DNA of 64,000 nt from Novosphingobium sediminicola (GCF_014196525.1 NZ_JACIDX010000008.1:62001-126000), one strand, 5' to 3'; numbered from the stretch's first letter, positions 25,172-34,919 are shown. The notes: a model not told the origin generated them from the letters alone. Translations and numbers: made by a program.

Positions 25172-26322
25172 GCGCCGATCGCCAGACCGCTCAGCGTCTG
25201 GTTATTATGCGCGGCGCGGAATTGCTCGCCATAGGTGTTGAAGCCGACGACATGACGCGCGGCATAAAGCTGGGAAACTTCGCGCGTGATCTGGCGATTG
25301 TCGGCGTCCACCCGGTTCAACACGCAATCGAAACCGATCACATGGTCGATCTCGCCCACGCGGGTTTCCACCTCGGAAAACAAGCGTTCGAGATGGGCCA
25401 GCCGGTCCACCCTTTCGCCCACGCGCAGCACGATGCCATTGTCGATGGCGCAATAGAAGGTCAGGCTGCCGTCAGGATTGGCGCTCTGCACCGCGCGGAT
25501 GTGATATTCTCCCCCGGCGCGCACCATGGGCGGATTGGCGGCGAAGAAGGCCGCATCGATCTCGCCGCCCACCAGTCCGGCGATGCGTGCATATTCCTGC
25601 GCGGCGGGGCGGGCGTTGATCTCGAACACCACGCGCGCCTGCGCATCTGCCGAGGTGACGACCATCCGCTCCTCACGCGGGCGATAATGGTGCGAGCAAA
25701 AGGCGTGCAGCGGCCGCGTGCTGGAGAGCATCGCCACCACGGCGGCATCCTTCACAAACCGCCCATCGACCAGCACGCCCGTCTCGCGAAACACCATGCC
25801 GTCGCCCGACGATCCGCCCACCATCACCGTCTCGCCCAGCGCGTCCTGAACGGTCATGGTCACCAGTTCCTCGCGGTGGGAAAGCCCGTCGACCAGAAAG
25901 ATCGCCGCATGGTGCAATTGTTCGCCCAGCCGCCGCGCCGAGGCCGCCGCCTGCGCCGCCAGTTCTCGCACCGCGCGCCGCCCCTCAGCCACATCGAAAC
26001 CATCCAGATCGTCGAAATGCAGCACGCTCATGGCAAAGCCGTCAGCGGGAAAGCCGATAAAGACGAGGCTGTCCTCATCATAGCCGCGCTGGGTCAATTC
26101 TCCCGCGCTGGTGCAGCCGATCAGGGGAAAGTCGCCCAGCCGCCGCGTCAATTCGCGCGCCAGCTCATCGCGGTCATAGCGATGCGAACAGAACAACAGC
26201 CCGCCCGCCAGCGCCGTCCCGCCGATCGCGCGCACCACCTCGTCCACGGCGGTCACCGGGTCGCTTGCATGAGATGATACCACAGCCAAAGCCGAACGCG
26301 CCATATGCGCCATATGCGCCAT
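25168..26322 (-). CDS. FIST-domain sensor protein (NosP-like)
   Basis: A 384-residue protein with a FIST_N domain (about 20-210; GGLLFCSHRYDRDELA, GCTSAGELTQRGY) and a FIST_C domain (about 225-365; EYARIAGLVGG, VGFNTYGEQF). In Pseudomonas aeruginosa the FIST protein NosP (PA1975) is a haem protein that senses nitric oxide and inhibits the kinase NahK encoded next to it. The same pairing, with overlapping genes, is seen here. The start at 26322 was chosen for GGAGAGGG just upstream; two further in-frame ATGs follow within 18 bases. Haem binding in this homologue is not demonstrable from sequence. Confidence 0.85.
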   Translation of the reverse strand: MAHMAHMARSALAVVSSHASDPVTAVDEVVRAIGGTALAGGLLFCSHRYDRDELARELTRRLGDFPLIGCTSAGELTQRGYDEDSLVFIGFPADGFAMSVLHFDDLDGFDVAEGRRAVRELAAQAAASARRLGEQLHHAAIFLVDGLSHREELVTMTVQDALGETVMVGGSSGDGMVFRETGVLVDGRFVKDAAVVAMLSSTRPLHAFCSHHYRPREERMVVTSADAQARVVFEINARPAAQEYARIAGLVGGEIDAAFFAANPPMVRAGGEYHIRAVQSANPDGSLTFYCAIDNGIVLRVGERVDRLAHLERLFSEVETRVGEIDHVIGFDCVLNRVDADNRQITREVSQLYAARHVVGFNTYGEQFRAAHNNQTLSGLAIGA

Positions 26323-26547
26323 TACCCTCTCCAACCACCGGATGCCTGTTGCCGGCATTCTCGGTTGACCCACCTTAGCCGGACTCCCCCTCAGGGCCAA
26401 GGGGGCGCGATGCGCTCGGCATAGGACTTAAGGATAATAAGGCGCCTATTTACCCTTCCACTGTGGCGCGAAATTGACACTTGGCAAAGACGCAGGCACC
26501 CCTGATGCGCAAAAGGCCCCGCACAAGGCCGACAGGAGGCAAAACGG

Positions 26548-27552
26548 GTGGTAAAGGCACGTTACGTCATAGGCTTGGGGCTTGTGCTGGCGGCGGGTGC
26601 GGGCGCATGGGCATGGCGCGACCGGCCCCTTGTCGTGCAGGTGGCGCAGGCGCAACTGGGCGCGGCCTCCGAGCAGGTCTATGCCACCGGCTATGTCGAG
26701 GCGCAGCAGCCGGTGTCCGTCTCCTCGCGCATTACGGCGCCGGTGGCAAAGGTGTTGGTGGAGGAAGGCGACCGTGTGAAGCGCGGTCAAGCGCTGGTGC
26801 TGCTTTCCGATGATGAACAACACGGCCTGCTCGATCAGGCCCGCGCCCAACAGCGCAGCGCCGAGGTGGTCGAGCGGCGCAATCTGGCCCTGTTTCGCGA
26901 TGGATGGGTGACGGCGGCCGCGCGCGACAATGCCACCACCGCCGCCGATGCCGCCCGCGCGGCCAGCGCGACCGCCCGCGCCCGGCTCGACCAACTGGTG
27001 GTGCGCGCCAATTCCGACGGTATCGTGACCAAGCGCGATGTCTATCCCGGCGATCTGGCCACGCCCACCAAGGTGCTGTTTCAACTGGGCGATCCGGCGC
27101 GCATCCGCATCACCGCCACGGTGGACGAGCGCGACATTACCCGCGTAAGGGCGGGGCAAAAGGCGTTGATGTCATCGGACGCGCTGCCCGGCGCGATCCC
27201 GGCGCATGTCTCCGAGGTAACGCCCGGCGGCGATCCCACGGTGCGCGCATTCCGGGTCCGGCTGATGCCCGATAGCGCCGCGCCGTTGCCGATGGGGCTG
27301 ACGCTGGAGGTCAATATCATCACCAGCGAGCGCAAGGCCGCCGTGCTGGTGCCGGTGGCGGCGCTGGCCGGCGATGGGCGGCATGTCTGGGTGGTGGCGC
27401 AGGGCCGCGCCGCCTCGCGCGCGATCACCAAGGGCGCCGATGGCGCCAGCAAGGTCGAGATCACCAGCGGATTGCGCAGCGGTGAAACCGTCATCCTCAA
27501 CCCGCCCGCCGATCTGGCGCAGGGGCAGCGCCTGCGCGCCGCCAATCCTTGA
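26548..27552 (+). CDS. Periplasmic adaptor (HlyD/MacA-like) of an ABC export system
   Basis: A 334-residue membrane-fusion protein with one N-terminal membrane segment (about 5-22). The lipoyl halves are around SVSSRITAPVAKVLVEEGDRVKRGQ (as short segments) and LVVRANSDGIVTKRDVYPGD, joined by a helical hairpin, and beta-barrel and membrane-proximal domains follow. It links an inner-membrane transporter to an outer channel. The start is GTG with AGGAGG 8 bases upstream. It overlaps the permease gene by one base (TGATG). No TolC-type gene is nearby. Cargo is unknown. Confidence 0.85.
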   Translation: MVKARYVIGLGLVLAAGAGAWAWRDRPLVVQVAQAQLGAASEQVYATGYVEAQQPVSVSSRITAPVAKVLVEEGDRVKRGQALVLLSDDEQHGLLDQARAQQRSAEVVERRNLALFRDGWVTAAARDNATTAADAARAASATARARLDQLVVRANSDGIVTKRDVYPGDLATPTKVLFQLGDPARIRITATVDERDITRVRAGQKALMSSDALPGAIPAHVSEVTPGGDPTVRAFRVRLMPDSAAPLPMGLTLEVNIITSERKAAVLVPVAALAGDGRHVWVVAQGRAASRAITKGADGASKVEITSGLRSGETVILNPPADLAQGQRLRAANP

Positions 27553-28802
27553 TGTTGGCGCGCTTTTCCCTGCTGGTTCACATCGCCTCACGCCATCTGA
27601 TCGTGCGGCGGCGGCAGACCTTGGTGGCCACCAGCGGGGTCGCCGTGGGGGTGGGGTTTTTCCTGGCGGTTTCGGCGCTGATGGTGGGCAGCCAGAATGA
27701 TTTCGTGCGGCAATTGATTGATGTCGCGCCCCATATCATCATTTCCGACGAATTGCGCAGCCCCCCGCCCCAGCCCGGCATCGCGGCCTATCCCGGCGGC
27801 GCTGTTCAGCTTCACGGCTATCGCATCCGCAATGAGGTGCGCGGGCTGAAGGACTGGCAGCGGATCCTTTCCAGCGTCAATGCCATTCCCGGCGCGATCG
27901 GTTCGCCCAGTCTGTCGGGCGCGGTCACGCTGCGGCTGGGCGGGCGGGACGAGCCGCTGGCCATTGTCGGCATCGAGCCGGGGCTGGAGGCCAAGGTCAG
28001 CTCGATCAGCGACAAGCTGCGCGCAGGTCATCTGGACGATCTGGAGCGGGTGCAGGGCGGCGTCATCATCGGCGAGGAACTGGCGCAGAGGCTGGGGCGC
28101 GGCATGGGCGATATTGTTCCGGCCACCGCCGCCAATGGCACCACGCGATCCCTGCGCATCGTCGCGCTGGTCAAAAAGGGCAACAGCCAGCTTGGCTCCT
28201 CCTCAGGCTATATGCTGCTGCGCGAGGCGCAGAGCCTGCTGGGGCGGCCCTTCATCATCAACCGGATCGGGGTCAAGCTGAGCGATCCCTATGCCGCCGA
28301 AACGGTCGCGGCGGGGCTGGAGGCGCGCTATCGCTATAAAGCGCAAAGCTGGCAGGAGCGCAGCGCCGATTTCCTGTCCCTGCTGCTGACGCGCAATGTC
28401 ATCATGTACACGGTGGTCTCGGCCATCCTGTTGGTGGCCTCTTTCGGCATCTACACCGCCGTATCGAACAGCGTGGCGGACAAGCGGCGCGACATTGCCA
28501 TCCTGCGCTCGATGGGCTTTTCGCAGGGCGATCTGCAACTGGTCTTTGTGCTGGAGGGTATGGCGCTGGCGGTGATTGGGATTTTGCTGGGCTGGGCGCT
28601 GGGCTTTGGCCTGATGACCATTCTGGGCAGCCTTGAATTTTCCATCGGGGGCGAGATCCAGCATATGCCGCTCGACCGTTCGCCGCGCCAATATGCGATT
28701 GCGGCGGCGGCCTCGCTGGCGGCGGGCGTGCTGGCGGCATGGCTGCCCGCGCGCAAGGCCTCGCGGGTCGATCCGGTCGATATTCTGCGAGGGGCGGTAT
28801 GA
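27552..28802 (+). CDS. ABC transporter permease (MacB/FtsX family)
   Basis: A 416-residue permease. It has one membrane segment near the N-terminus, a large periplasmic domain (about 50-270), and three segments near the C-terminus (MYTVVSAILLVASFGIYTA, MALAVIGILLGWALG and a third ending in LAAWLPARKASRVDPVDILRG). This is the MacB/LolC-type arrangement used for mechanotransmission, not classical channel transport. The C-terminal PVDILRG motif is typical. It is encoded between the adaptor and the ATPase with overlaps on both sides, so one operon. The substrate may be a lipid, siderophore or lipoprotein; not visible here. Confidence 0.88.
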   Translation: MLARFSLLVHIASRHLIVRRRQTLVATSGVAVGVGFFLAVSALMVGSQNDFVRQLIDVAPHIIISDELRSPPPQPGIAAYPGGAVQLHGYRIRNEVRGLKDWQRILSSVNAIPGAIGSPSLSGAVTLRLGGRDEPLAIVGIEPGLEAKVSSISDKLRAGHLDDLERVQGGVIIGEELAQRLGRGMGDIVPATAANGTTRSLRIVALVKKGNSQLGSSSGYMLLREAQSLLGRPFIINRIGVKLSDPYAAETVAAGLEARYRYKAQSWQERSADFLSLLLTRNVIMYTVVSAILLVASFGIYTAVSNSVADKRRDIAILRSMGFSQGDLQLVFVLEGMALAVIGILLGWALGFGLMTILGSLEFSIGGEIQHMPLDRSPRQYAIAAAASLAAGVLAAWLPARKASRVDPVDILRGAV

Positions 28803-29500
28803 CGGACCCGGTGCTGGTTGCCCGCCATCTGCGGCGCGAATTGCCCGGCGATCCGCCGCCCGTGCTGGTGGCGGACGCGGATCTGGCGGTGATGCCGGGG
28901 CGGTTCACCGCGATTGTCGGGCCATCGGGCTGCGGCAAATCCTCGCTGCTCTATCTCCTCGGCCTGATCGACCGGCCAACGGGGGGCGAGTTGCTGTTTG
29001 ACGGGCGCGATCTGGCGCAAATGTCAGGCGATGAGCGCGCGGCGATCCGGCTCGAACATTTCGGTTTCGTGTTTCAGTTCCATTTCCTGCTGCCCGAATT
29101 TACTGCGCTTGAAAATGTCATGCTGCCGCTGCGCCGTCTTGGCCGCCTGTCCTCGCGTGAGGTTGAGGCGCGGGCCAACAGCCTGCTGGCCGATGTGGGC
29201 CTCGCGGAAAAGGGATGGAAATTGCCCGAAAAGCTGTCGGGCGGCGAAAGACAGCGCGTGGCCATCGCCCGCGCTCTGGCCAACAATCCGCGCCTTGTGC
29301 TGGGCGATGAACCGACCGGCAATCTGGACAGCGTCAATTCGGCCCGCGTGGTCGATATGTTTCGCGCGCTGGCCCATGAACAGGGGCGCGCGGTGGTTTG
29401 CGTGACGCATGACATGGGGATTGCCGATCTGGCCGATATTCGCGTTTCCATGCTGGACGGGCGTGTGATCGAGGTCAGGGAACAAAACCCTCCCTCATGA
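28799..29500 (+). CDS. ABC transporter ATP-binding protein (LolD/MacB-type)
   Basis: A 233-residue ATPase. Walker A is GPSGCGKSS (residues 41-49), the Q-loop region is FGFVFQFHFLLPEFTA, the signature is LSGGERQRVAIARAL, and Walker B is RLVLGDEPTGNLD. The H-loop is in VCVTHDMG. It drives the adjacent permease. The start at 28799 overlaps the permease stop by four bases (ATGA). Together with the adaptor this is a three-gene split MacAB-like exporter. Confidence 0.92.
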   Translation: MTDPVLVARHLRRELPGDPPPVLVADADLAVMPGRFTAIVGPSGCGKSSLLYLLGLIDRPTGGELLFDGRDLAQMSGDERAAIRLEHFGFVFQFHFLLPEFTALENVMLPLRRLGRLSSREVEARANSLLADVGLAEKGWKLPEKLSGGERQRVAIARALANNPRLVLGDEPTGNLDSVNSARVVDMFRALAHEQGRAVVCVTHDMGIADLADIRVSMLDGRVIEVREQNPPS

Positions 29501-29583
29501 AATATTGAAGAAATATCCGGGCAAACCGCCCGGCCTACCGCCCTGAAAAGCCCTGCCCCCAGGCTTGCTTCAGGAGATGCCCC

Positions 29584-30981
29584 ATGCTGCGCTGGTTGCG
29601 CCACCTCTATGGCCGGATGGAAAGTGCGATCCTTGCCCATGGCCTGTACCGGCCCGGTCGGCTGTTGCTGGTGATGGCCGGGATCATGGCGGCGCGCGCG
29701 CTGGGCGATGATATCTGGGCAGCCTTCAGCGGCGACACTTCCTCGATGTTTTTCCCGGCCAATGACCGCTATGCCGATTTCATCAAGGTCGCGCTGTCCT
29801 ACAGCCACATTTTCACCGAAACGTTGGCCAGCAAGGCCTATCTCAACCACTGGCCCTACATCTTCCGGCTGTATCTACTGGACAATCCCTATGACCTTTC
29901 GGCGCATAATCTGTCGGTGCCCGATGCCGAGGCCAATGTCACCAACCTGCACCTGCCGCCCTTTGCCAGCGTGCTTTACCTATCCTGCGCCCGCCTGATC
30001 GCGGCTACCAATCCGCTGGTGGCGATGGCGGTGTTCTGGGGGGCCTATCTGATCGGCGGATGGTGCGTGGCGCGGATGGCGCGGGCCCATTTCGGGGTTT
30101 CGCGGGCTTGCGGATGGTTCATCCTGTTTGCCGCGCTGGCTTGCTATCCCGTGCTGTGGATGCTCGCGCGCGGCAATCTGGCGGGGGGCTATTCGGGGCT
30201 GCTCACGCTGGGCTGGCTGGCCACGGCGGTGTCGGGGCGCAATCGCTGGGCGGGGTGGGTGATGCTGGCGCTTTCGGTCAATCTGCGGCCCGAACCGGCG
30301 CTGCTGGTGATGATCGAATTGCTGGGGTCCGGCTCGCTCTGGACGCGGTTTTCGCGCATGGCCATCCCCGGCGCGATGAGCGTGGCGCTGGCCGCGATCA
30401 CCTTCCCCATCGCCCATGCGCTCTATCCGCTCTATACACTCGACAATGTGCGCCATGGCCTGCGGATCTATCATTTCCGCTATATCGTCTCGGACATGGG
30501 CGATGAATGGAACGCCTCGATCTTTCTGTGGGCCAAGGGCGTGCTGATGCTGATGGATGTGCGCCCGCGCTATAATGACGGCGTGGCGCAGGCGCTGGAA
30601 TTATGCGGCAGCGCGGCGCTGTTGCTGGCGATCTGGGGCGCATGGGCGCGGCGGATCGCCATGCCCGCGCTGGTTTTCCTGCTGACCGCGCTGCCCGCGA
30701 TGTTCGTGCCGGTCTATTCCTATTACCACATGGTGGCCTTTGTCGCGGTCATCGCGCTGATCGTGGCCGATTTCGAGCGTAACCCTCCCCGCCCCGGCGA
30801 CGCGCGCCTGCCGCTGCTGATCGTCACGGTGCTGGTGATGTCGCCGCTGGCCGGGTCTTATTCCAACGGCTTGCTCGATAGCCTGTTGATGCTGGGCGGC
30901 ACGCTTTATGTGCTGGCGCCGCTGGCGCGCGCGGCGTTCCGGGCCGGGGGCGTCTCGCCTATTTCAGCCCCAGCTTCCTGA
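29584..30981 (+). CDS. Polytopic membrane protein, unknown function (GT-C-like)
   Basis: A 465-residue protein with roughly ten hydrophobic helices (for example GRLLLVMAGIMAARAL, AMAVFWGAYLIGGWCVA and WVMLALSVNLRPEPALLV). An acidic loop after the first helix and NLHLPPFASVLYL resemble DUF2029/GT87-type mannosyltransferases, but no clear catalytic motif can be assigned. It might transfer a lipid-linked sugar or be a transporter. It starts 84 bases after the ABC ATPase gene. Its 3' end overlaps the convergent cupin gene by 23 bases. Confidence 0.65.
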   Translation: MLRWLRHLYGRMESAILAHGLYRPGRLLLVMAGIMAARALGDDIWAAFSGDTSSMFFPANDRYADFIKVALSYSHIFTETLASKAYLNHWPYIFRLYLLDNPYDLSAHNLSVPDAEANVTNLHLPPFASVLYLSCARLIAATNPLVAMAVFWGAYLIGGWCVARMARAHFGVSRACGWFILFAALACYPVLWMLARGNLAGGYSGLLTLGWLATAVSGRNRWAGWVMLALSVNLRPEPALLVMIELLGSGSLWTRFSRMAIPGAMSVALAAITFPIAHALYPLYTLDNVRHGLRIYHFRYIVSDMGDEWNASIFLWAKGVLMLMDVRPRYNDGVAQALELCGSAALLLAIWGAWARRIAMPALVFLLTALPAMFVPVYSYYHMVAFVAVIALIVADFERNPPRPGDARLPLLIVTVLVMSPLAGSYSNGLLDSLLMLGGTLYVLAPLARAAFRAGGVSPISAPAS

Positions 30982-31795
30982 TCGCGCGCCAGCCCAGCGC
31001 CTTGGCCTTGTTCTGCTCGGGCCAGCGGCCGGGGCGGCGCGGGTTCAGCCCCATCCCGCGCAGCACGCCGTTGAAGGCATGGGCGGCGGCCTCGTCATAG
31101 GACCATTGCGAGCGCCATGTGATCGAGAGCGAGACGGAAACCTCCGGCCCGTTCTTTACGAAATGCGGCGCCATGACCGGCACCATCAGGCCCTGTCCGG
31201 GCGCCAGCGCGAAATCGCGGCCACCGGGCAAAAGGTCATCGCTCCATTTCAATTCGCGCCCGCCGCCGGTGTGATAGATCTCATGCACGCGCGCGGGACT
31301 ATAGGCTTCCTCGGCGGCGGGGAACTGGGTCATCACCTTGCTGCCCCGGATCTGCATCAGGATATTGTGTTCCGGGTCAAAGTGATAGGGCGTGACCGCA
31401 TTGGGCGAGGAGACGAAGACGAAGCCCTGCGGGTGGTAAACCTTGCCGGTCTTGCTGGTGATCGTGCCTTCCAGCTCGCCGATCACATCGAGCAGCAGCG
31501 CGCGATAGGCCTCATCCTCCTCCAGATGCTTGATCGCCACCCAGCAACCCGCGCTGTCGATCTGGCGCACCGCATCGGCGGCGCTGATCGAGGGCACGGG
31601 GGGCTTGCCGGTGATGCCGATGGGCTGTTTGGCATAGGCATATTCGACATTCTTCGCCGGCAGCCGCTCGATCAGCGCGGCCAGCGACTCCAGCTCCATC
31701 AACGGATGGCCGCAAAGATTGTGCTCCAAGACATGGGGCACTTCGGGATAATTGGCGGCAAAAGTTTCGAACGCGCGCGGCGGCAAATAAGACAT
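30959..31795 (-). CDS. Cupin-like (JmjC-type) domain protein
   Basis: A 278-residue protein of the cupin_8/JmjC group. The iron-binding pair lies in TPYHFDPEHNILMQIRGSK (His and Asp of an HxD motif), and a later VMAPHFVKNGPE carries the third ligand; 2-oxoglutarate-dependent oxygenases use this set. Several bacterial relatives are wrongly called transcriptional regulators. It likely hydroxylates a protein or small molecule in the cytoplasm, but no substrate can be named. It shares a short gap with the alanine dehydrogenase gene, which is upstream on the same strand. Confidence 0.78.
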   Translation of the reverse strand: MSYLPPRAFETFAANYPEVPHVLEHNLCGHPLMELESLAALIERLPAKNVEYAYAKQPIGITGKPPVPSISAADAVRQIDSAGCWVAIKHLEEDEAYRALLLDVIGELEGTITSKTGKVYHPQGFVFVSSPNAVTPYHFDPEHNILMQIRGSKVMTQFPAAEEAYSPARVHEIYHTGGGRELKWSDDLLPGGRDFALAPGQGLMVPVMAPHFVKNGPEVSVSLSITWRSQWSYDEAAAHAFNGVLRGMGLNPRRPGRWPEQNKAKALGWRAIRKLGLK

Positions 31796-31858
31796 CGGCC
31801 ATGATTCCCTTGGATTTGCAGCCCGGTTTAGGCCCAGAATGCCAAGGAATGGCTAACG

Positions 31859-32974
31859 TCACTCCAGCGCGGCCTCGGGCGCGACGGCGGGATAGTCCAA
31901 CGCTTCGGCCACCGCCGCGCAGGTGATCCGCCCATCCCACACGTTCAGCCCGTCCAGCAAATGCCGATTGCGGCGCAGCGCCTCGCGCCAGCCCAGATCG
32001 GCGATGGCCAGCGCATGGGGCAGCGTGGCATTGTTCAGCGCATAGGTGCTGGTGCGCGCCACCGCTCCGGGCATATTGGCCACCGCATAATGGACGATGC
32101 CATCGACGATATAGGTCGGGTCGGCATGGGTGGTGGCATGGCTGGTTTCAAAACAGCCGCCCTGATCGATGGCCACATCAACCAGCACCGCGCCCGGCTG
32201 CATGGTGGAAAGCATCGCGCGCGTCACCAGCCGGGGCGCGGCCGCGCCGGGGATCAGCACCGCGCCAATCACCAGATCCGCCCCCGCCACAGCCGCCGCC
32301 AGATTGGCCCGGCTGGAATAAAGTGTTTTGGCCCGCGCGCCGAAATGGGTCGCGAGCCGTTCAAGCACCGAGGCGCTGCGGTCGAGGATCGTCACATCGG
32401 CGCAAAGGCCCACCGCCATTTCCGCCGCGTTGAACCCCACCACGCCCCCGCCGATCACCACCACCCGCGCCGGGGCCACACCCGGCACCCCGCCCAGCAA
32501 AACCCCGCGCCCGCCATGCGCCTTTTCCAGCGCGCTGGCCCCCGCCTGGATCGCCATGCGCCCGGCCACCTGCGACATGGGCTTGAGCAAGGGCAGGCCG
32601 CCTTGCACATCGGTGACGGTTTCATAGGCGATGCAGACCGCGCGGGATTTGATAAGATCGGCGGTCTGTTCCGGGTCGGGGGCCAGATGGAGATAGGTGA
32701 ACAGCACCTGCCCCTCGCGCAGCATCGCCCGCTCGACCGCCTGCGGCTCCTTGACCTTGACCACCATATCGGCGCGGGCGAATATTTCGGCAGGCGTGGC
32801 GATAATCTGCGCGCCCGCCGCCGCGTAATCGGCATCACTGGCGCCTATGCCCAGCCCTGCGCCTGTCTCGACCAGCACGTCATGGCCATGAGCGGTCAGC
32901 TCAATCACGCTCTCCGGGGTCAGGCCGACGCGGTATTCGTGGTTCTTGATCTCTTTAACAGTGCCGACGATCAT
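31859..32974 (-). CDS. ald: Alanine dehydrogenase
   Basis: A 371-residue enzyme that interconverts L-alanine with pyruvate and ammonia using NAD. The N-terminal catalytic half has [17 protein letters not shown] and VKVKEPQ with the substrate-binding residues. The NAD domain has the glycine-rich [16 protein letters not shown] and later [14 protein letters not shown]. The length is standard. The start at 32974 has AAGGAG 8 bases upstream; an upstream extension to 33064 is not supported. It probably allows growth on alanine or ammonia assimilation. Confidence 0.93.
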   Translation of the reverse strand: MIVGTVKEIKNHEYRVGLTPESVIELTAHGHDVLVETGAGLGIGASDADYAAAGAQIIATPAEIFARADMVVKVKEPQAVERAMLREGQVLFTYLHLAPDPEQTADLIKSRAVCIAYETVTDVQGGLPLLKPMSQVAGRMAIQAGASALEKAHGGRGVLLGGVPGVAPARVVVIGGGVVGFNAAEMAVGLCADVTILDRSASVLERLATHFGARAKTLYSSRANLAAAVAGADLVIGAVLIPGAAAPRLVTRAMLSTMQPGAVLVDVAIDQGGCFETSHATTHADPTYIVDGIVHYAVANMPGAVARTSTYALNNATLPHALAIADLGWREALRRNRHLLDGLNVWDGRITCAAVAEALDYPAVAPEAALE

Positions 32975-33074
32975 GGGAGGGACTCCTTGATGCTGCGGTC
33001 TAGATGGGGAGGAGAAGGGGAAATGCGAGGGATGGTTTTTTAGCAGGCCGATTTGTCGAGACAAATCGGTTGGC

Positions 33075-33284
33075 CCCTCGCGCTTCCGCTACTGTCTGCG
33101 TTGCGTAATGGGTTCGGCGTTTGGTGTCGGACGCGATGGCTGGATTGTTAAAGCCTGCGGCGCCTTTCGCGCAGCCCATCCGCGCCGCAGGCTTTCAAAC
33201 CAAAGCCCAAGACACCACGATCCCGGCCCACCACCCCATTAACGGGATTGCAAAGGGCCCCCGCCCTTTGCCCGCCGGAGGCAT
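33075..33284. repeat. Dispersed intergenic repeat, copy 1
   Basis: A roughly 210-base element, about 70% or more alike to copy 2 at 40239-40436 in the same orientation. Conserved blocks include TACTGTCTGCGTTGCG (33090-33105) and an identical 21-base block at 33264-33284. It contains an 11-bp inverted repeat, GCCTGCGGCGC (33153-33163) with GCGCCGCAGGC (33182-33192), and a perfect hairpin, CAAAGGGC-CCCC-GCCCTTTG (33251-33270). It fills most of the 324-base gap between the glutamine amidotransferase stop and the alanine dehydrogenase start; nothing else is seen there apart from the ald ribosome site. It may terminate transcription or be a REP-type element. Confidence 0.85.
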
Positions 33285-33298
33285 AAAACCCACAAACC

Positions 33299-33991
33299 TT
33301 ACCCCACCCCCTCCAACCACTCCGCAATCATCGCCCGCCCGGCCGCCACGGCCTTGGGCCCCAATTCCGCATGGGCCGCGCGCAGATCGGCCTCGGTCCC
33401 GCCCGCCTCGACCACGCTTTCGGGCCATTGCGCGATCCATGCGTCAAAGCGCGGGTCCATGCCCATTTCGGCGTGGAATTGCAGCGCCAGGATGTTGCGT
33501 CCGCGGCGAAAGGCCTGATGGTCATAGACATGGCTGGCGGCCAGCAGTTCGACGCCTTCGGGGCGAGTGAAAGTGTCGCCGTGCCAGTGCAGCACGGGAA
33601 CGCCCTCGATATGGCGCAGGGGGCTGTCCTTGGCGTGGACGTGGACGGGGTGAAAGCCCACTTCCTTGCGCGGGCCGGGATAGACCTCGGCCCCAAGCGC
33701 CGCCGCCATCATCTGCGCGCCAAAGCAGACGCCCAGCGTTGGCCGGTCCGCCTCCAGCCGCATGGCAAGGCGGCGCATCTGGCAGCGGATCCACGGGTGC
33801 TGTTCCTGCTCATAGACGCCCATCGGGCCGCCCATCATGATCAGCAGGTCGGGCTCTCGCAAATCGAGCGAGGCGAAAGCGGGATCGGCCACATCGATGC
33901 GATCCACATCATATCCGGCCGCCTCGATGGGGGCGCGATAGCCCGCCACGCCCTCATAGGGGACGTGGCGGATGATAAGGGCTGTCTTCAT
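33299..33991 (-). CDS. Class I glutamine amidotransferase-like protein
   Basis: A 230-residue protein with a GATase1 fold. The nucleophile is Cys89 in LGVCFGAQMMAAALG, and the oxyanion strand is LLIMMGGPMGVYE. The histidine of the triad is in LQFHAEM, and the nearby Glu/Asp completes it. Standalone relatives, often called GMP synthase-like, cleave gamma-glutamyl compounds such as gamma-glutamyl amines. The start at 33991 agrees with MKTALIIRH. It lies 7 bases after cysK on the same strand, so the two are co-transcribed, perhaps with a link to sulfur or glutathione metabolism. The substrate is unknown. Confidence 0.85.
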   Translation of the reverse strand: MKTALIIRHVPYEGVAGYRAPIEAAGYDVDRIDVADPAFASLDLREPDLLIMMGGPMGVYEQEQHPWIRCQMRRLAMRLEADRPTLGVCFGAQMMAAALGAEVYPGPRKEVGFHPVHVHAKDSPLRHIEGVPVLHWHGDTFTRPEGVELLAASHVYDHQAFRRGRNILALQFHAEMGMDPRFDAWIAQWPESVVEAGGTEADLRAAHAELGPKAVAAGRAMIAEWLEGVG

Positions 33992-33998
33992 CTTGGCC

Positions 33999-34919
33999 TT
34001 AGGGTTCGGGCAGGAAATCCGGCACCGAGAGATAGCGCTCGCCGGTGTCATAGTTGAAGCCGAGGACGCGGCTGCCTGCGGGCAGTTCCTTCAGCTTCTG
34101 GGCGATGGCGGCAAGGGTGGCGCCGCTGGAAATGCCGACCAGAATGCCTTCCTCGCGGGCCGAACGGCGCGCCCATTCCTTGGCATCGGCCGGGTCGACC
34201 TGAATCACGCCGTCGATGCTGGCCGTGTGCAGGTTGGCCGGGATGAAGCCCGCGCCGATGCCCTGAATCGGGTGGGGCGCAGGCTGGCCGCCGCTGATGA
34301 CGGGCGAGAGGGTGGGTTCGACCGCATAGGCTTTCAGGCCCGGCCAGACGGGTTTCAACGCTTCGGCAACGCCGGTCAGATGGCCGCCGGTGCCGACGCC
34401 GGTGATCACCGCATCAATCGGCGTATCGGCAAAATCGGCCAGAATTTCCTGCGCCGTGGTGCGGGCGTGAACGGCGGGGTTGGCGCCATTTTCGAACTGC
34501 TGCGGGATCCATGCGCCGGGGATTTCGGCGGCCAGTTCCTTGGCGCGCTCGATCGCGCCCTTCATGCCCTTTTCGCGCGGGGTCAGATCGAAGGACGCGC
34601 CATAGGCCAGCATCAGGCGGCGGCGCTCAATGCTCATGCTTTCGGGCATGACCAGGATCAGCTTATAGCCCTTGACCGCCGCGACCAGCGCAAGGCCGAT
34701 GCCGGTGTTGCCGCTAGTGGGCTCGATGATCGTGCCGCCGGCTTGCAATGTGCCGTCCGCCTCGGCCGCCTCGACCATCGCCAACGCGATGCGGTCCTTG
34801 ATCGAGCCGCCGGGGTTGCTGCGCTCGCTCTTTACCCAGACCTCGTGATCGGGAAACAGGCGCGAGAGGCGCACATGGGGCGTTCCGCCAATGGTTGCGA
34901 GAATCGAATCGGCCTTCAT
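33999..34919 (-). CDS. cysK: Cysteine synthase A
   Basis: A 306-residue O-acetylserine sulfhydrylase. The PLP lysine is Lys41 in NPGGSIKDR, the substrate loop is [11 protein letters not shown], the phosphate-binding loop is [10 protein letters not shown], and the PLP-ring serine is in [10 protein letters not shown]. It makes cysteine from O-acetylserine and sulfide and so feeds glutathione synthesis. The family length is standard. It is upstream of the amidotransferase gene with a 7-base gap. The divergent 215-base gap to the aldo/keto reductase shows no clear operator. Confidence 0.94.
   Translation of the reverse strand: MKADSILATIGGTPHVRLSRLFPDHEVWVKSERSNPGGSIKDRIALAMVEAAEADGTLQAGGTIIEPTSGNTGIGLALVAAVKGYKLILVMPESMSIERRRLMLAYGASFDLTPREKGMKGAIERAKELAAEIPGAWIPQQFENGANPAVHARTTAQEILADFADTPIDAVITGVGTGGHLTGVAEALKPVWPGLKAYAVEPTLSPVISGGQPAPHPIQGIGAGFIPANLHTASIDGVIQVDPADAKEWARRSAREEGILVGISSGATLAAIAQKLKELPAGSRVLGFNYDTGERYLSVPDFLPEP

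Noticed and set aside
23438..25234. 598-codon plus-strand frame opposite the hybrid kinase
   Set aside because: Composition typical of an antisense frame; the kinase on the minus strand has all family motifs.
29584..30981. Firm call as a GT87 mannosyltransferase
   Set aside because: The helix pattern is similar but no catalytic aspartate motif could be placed, so it is left as a membrane protein of unknown function.
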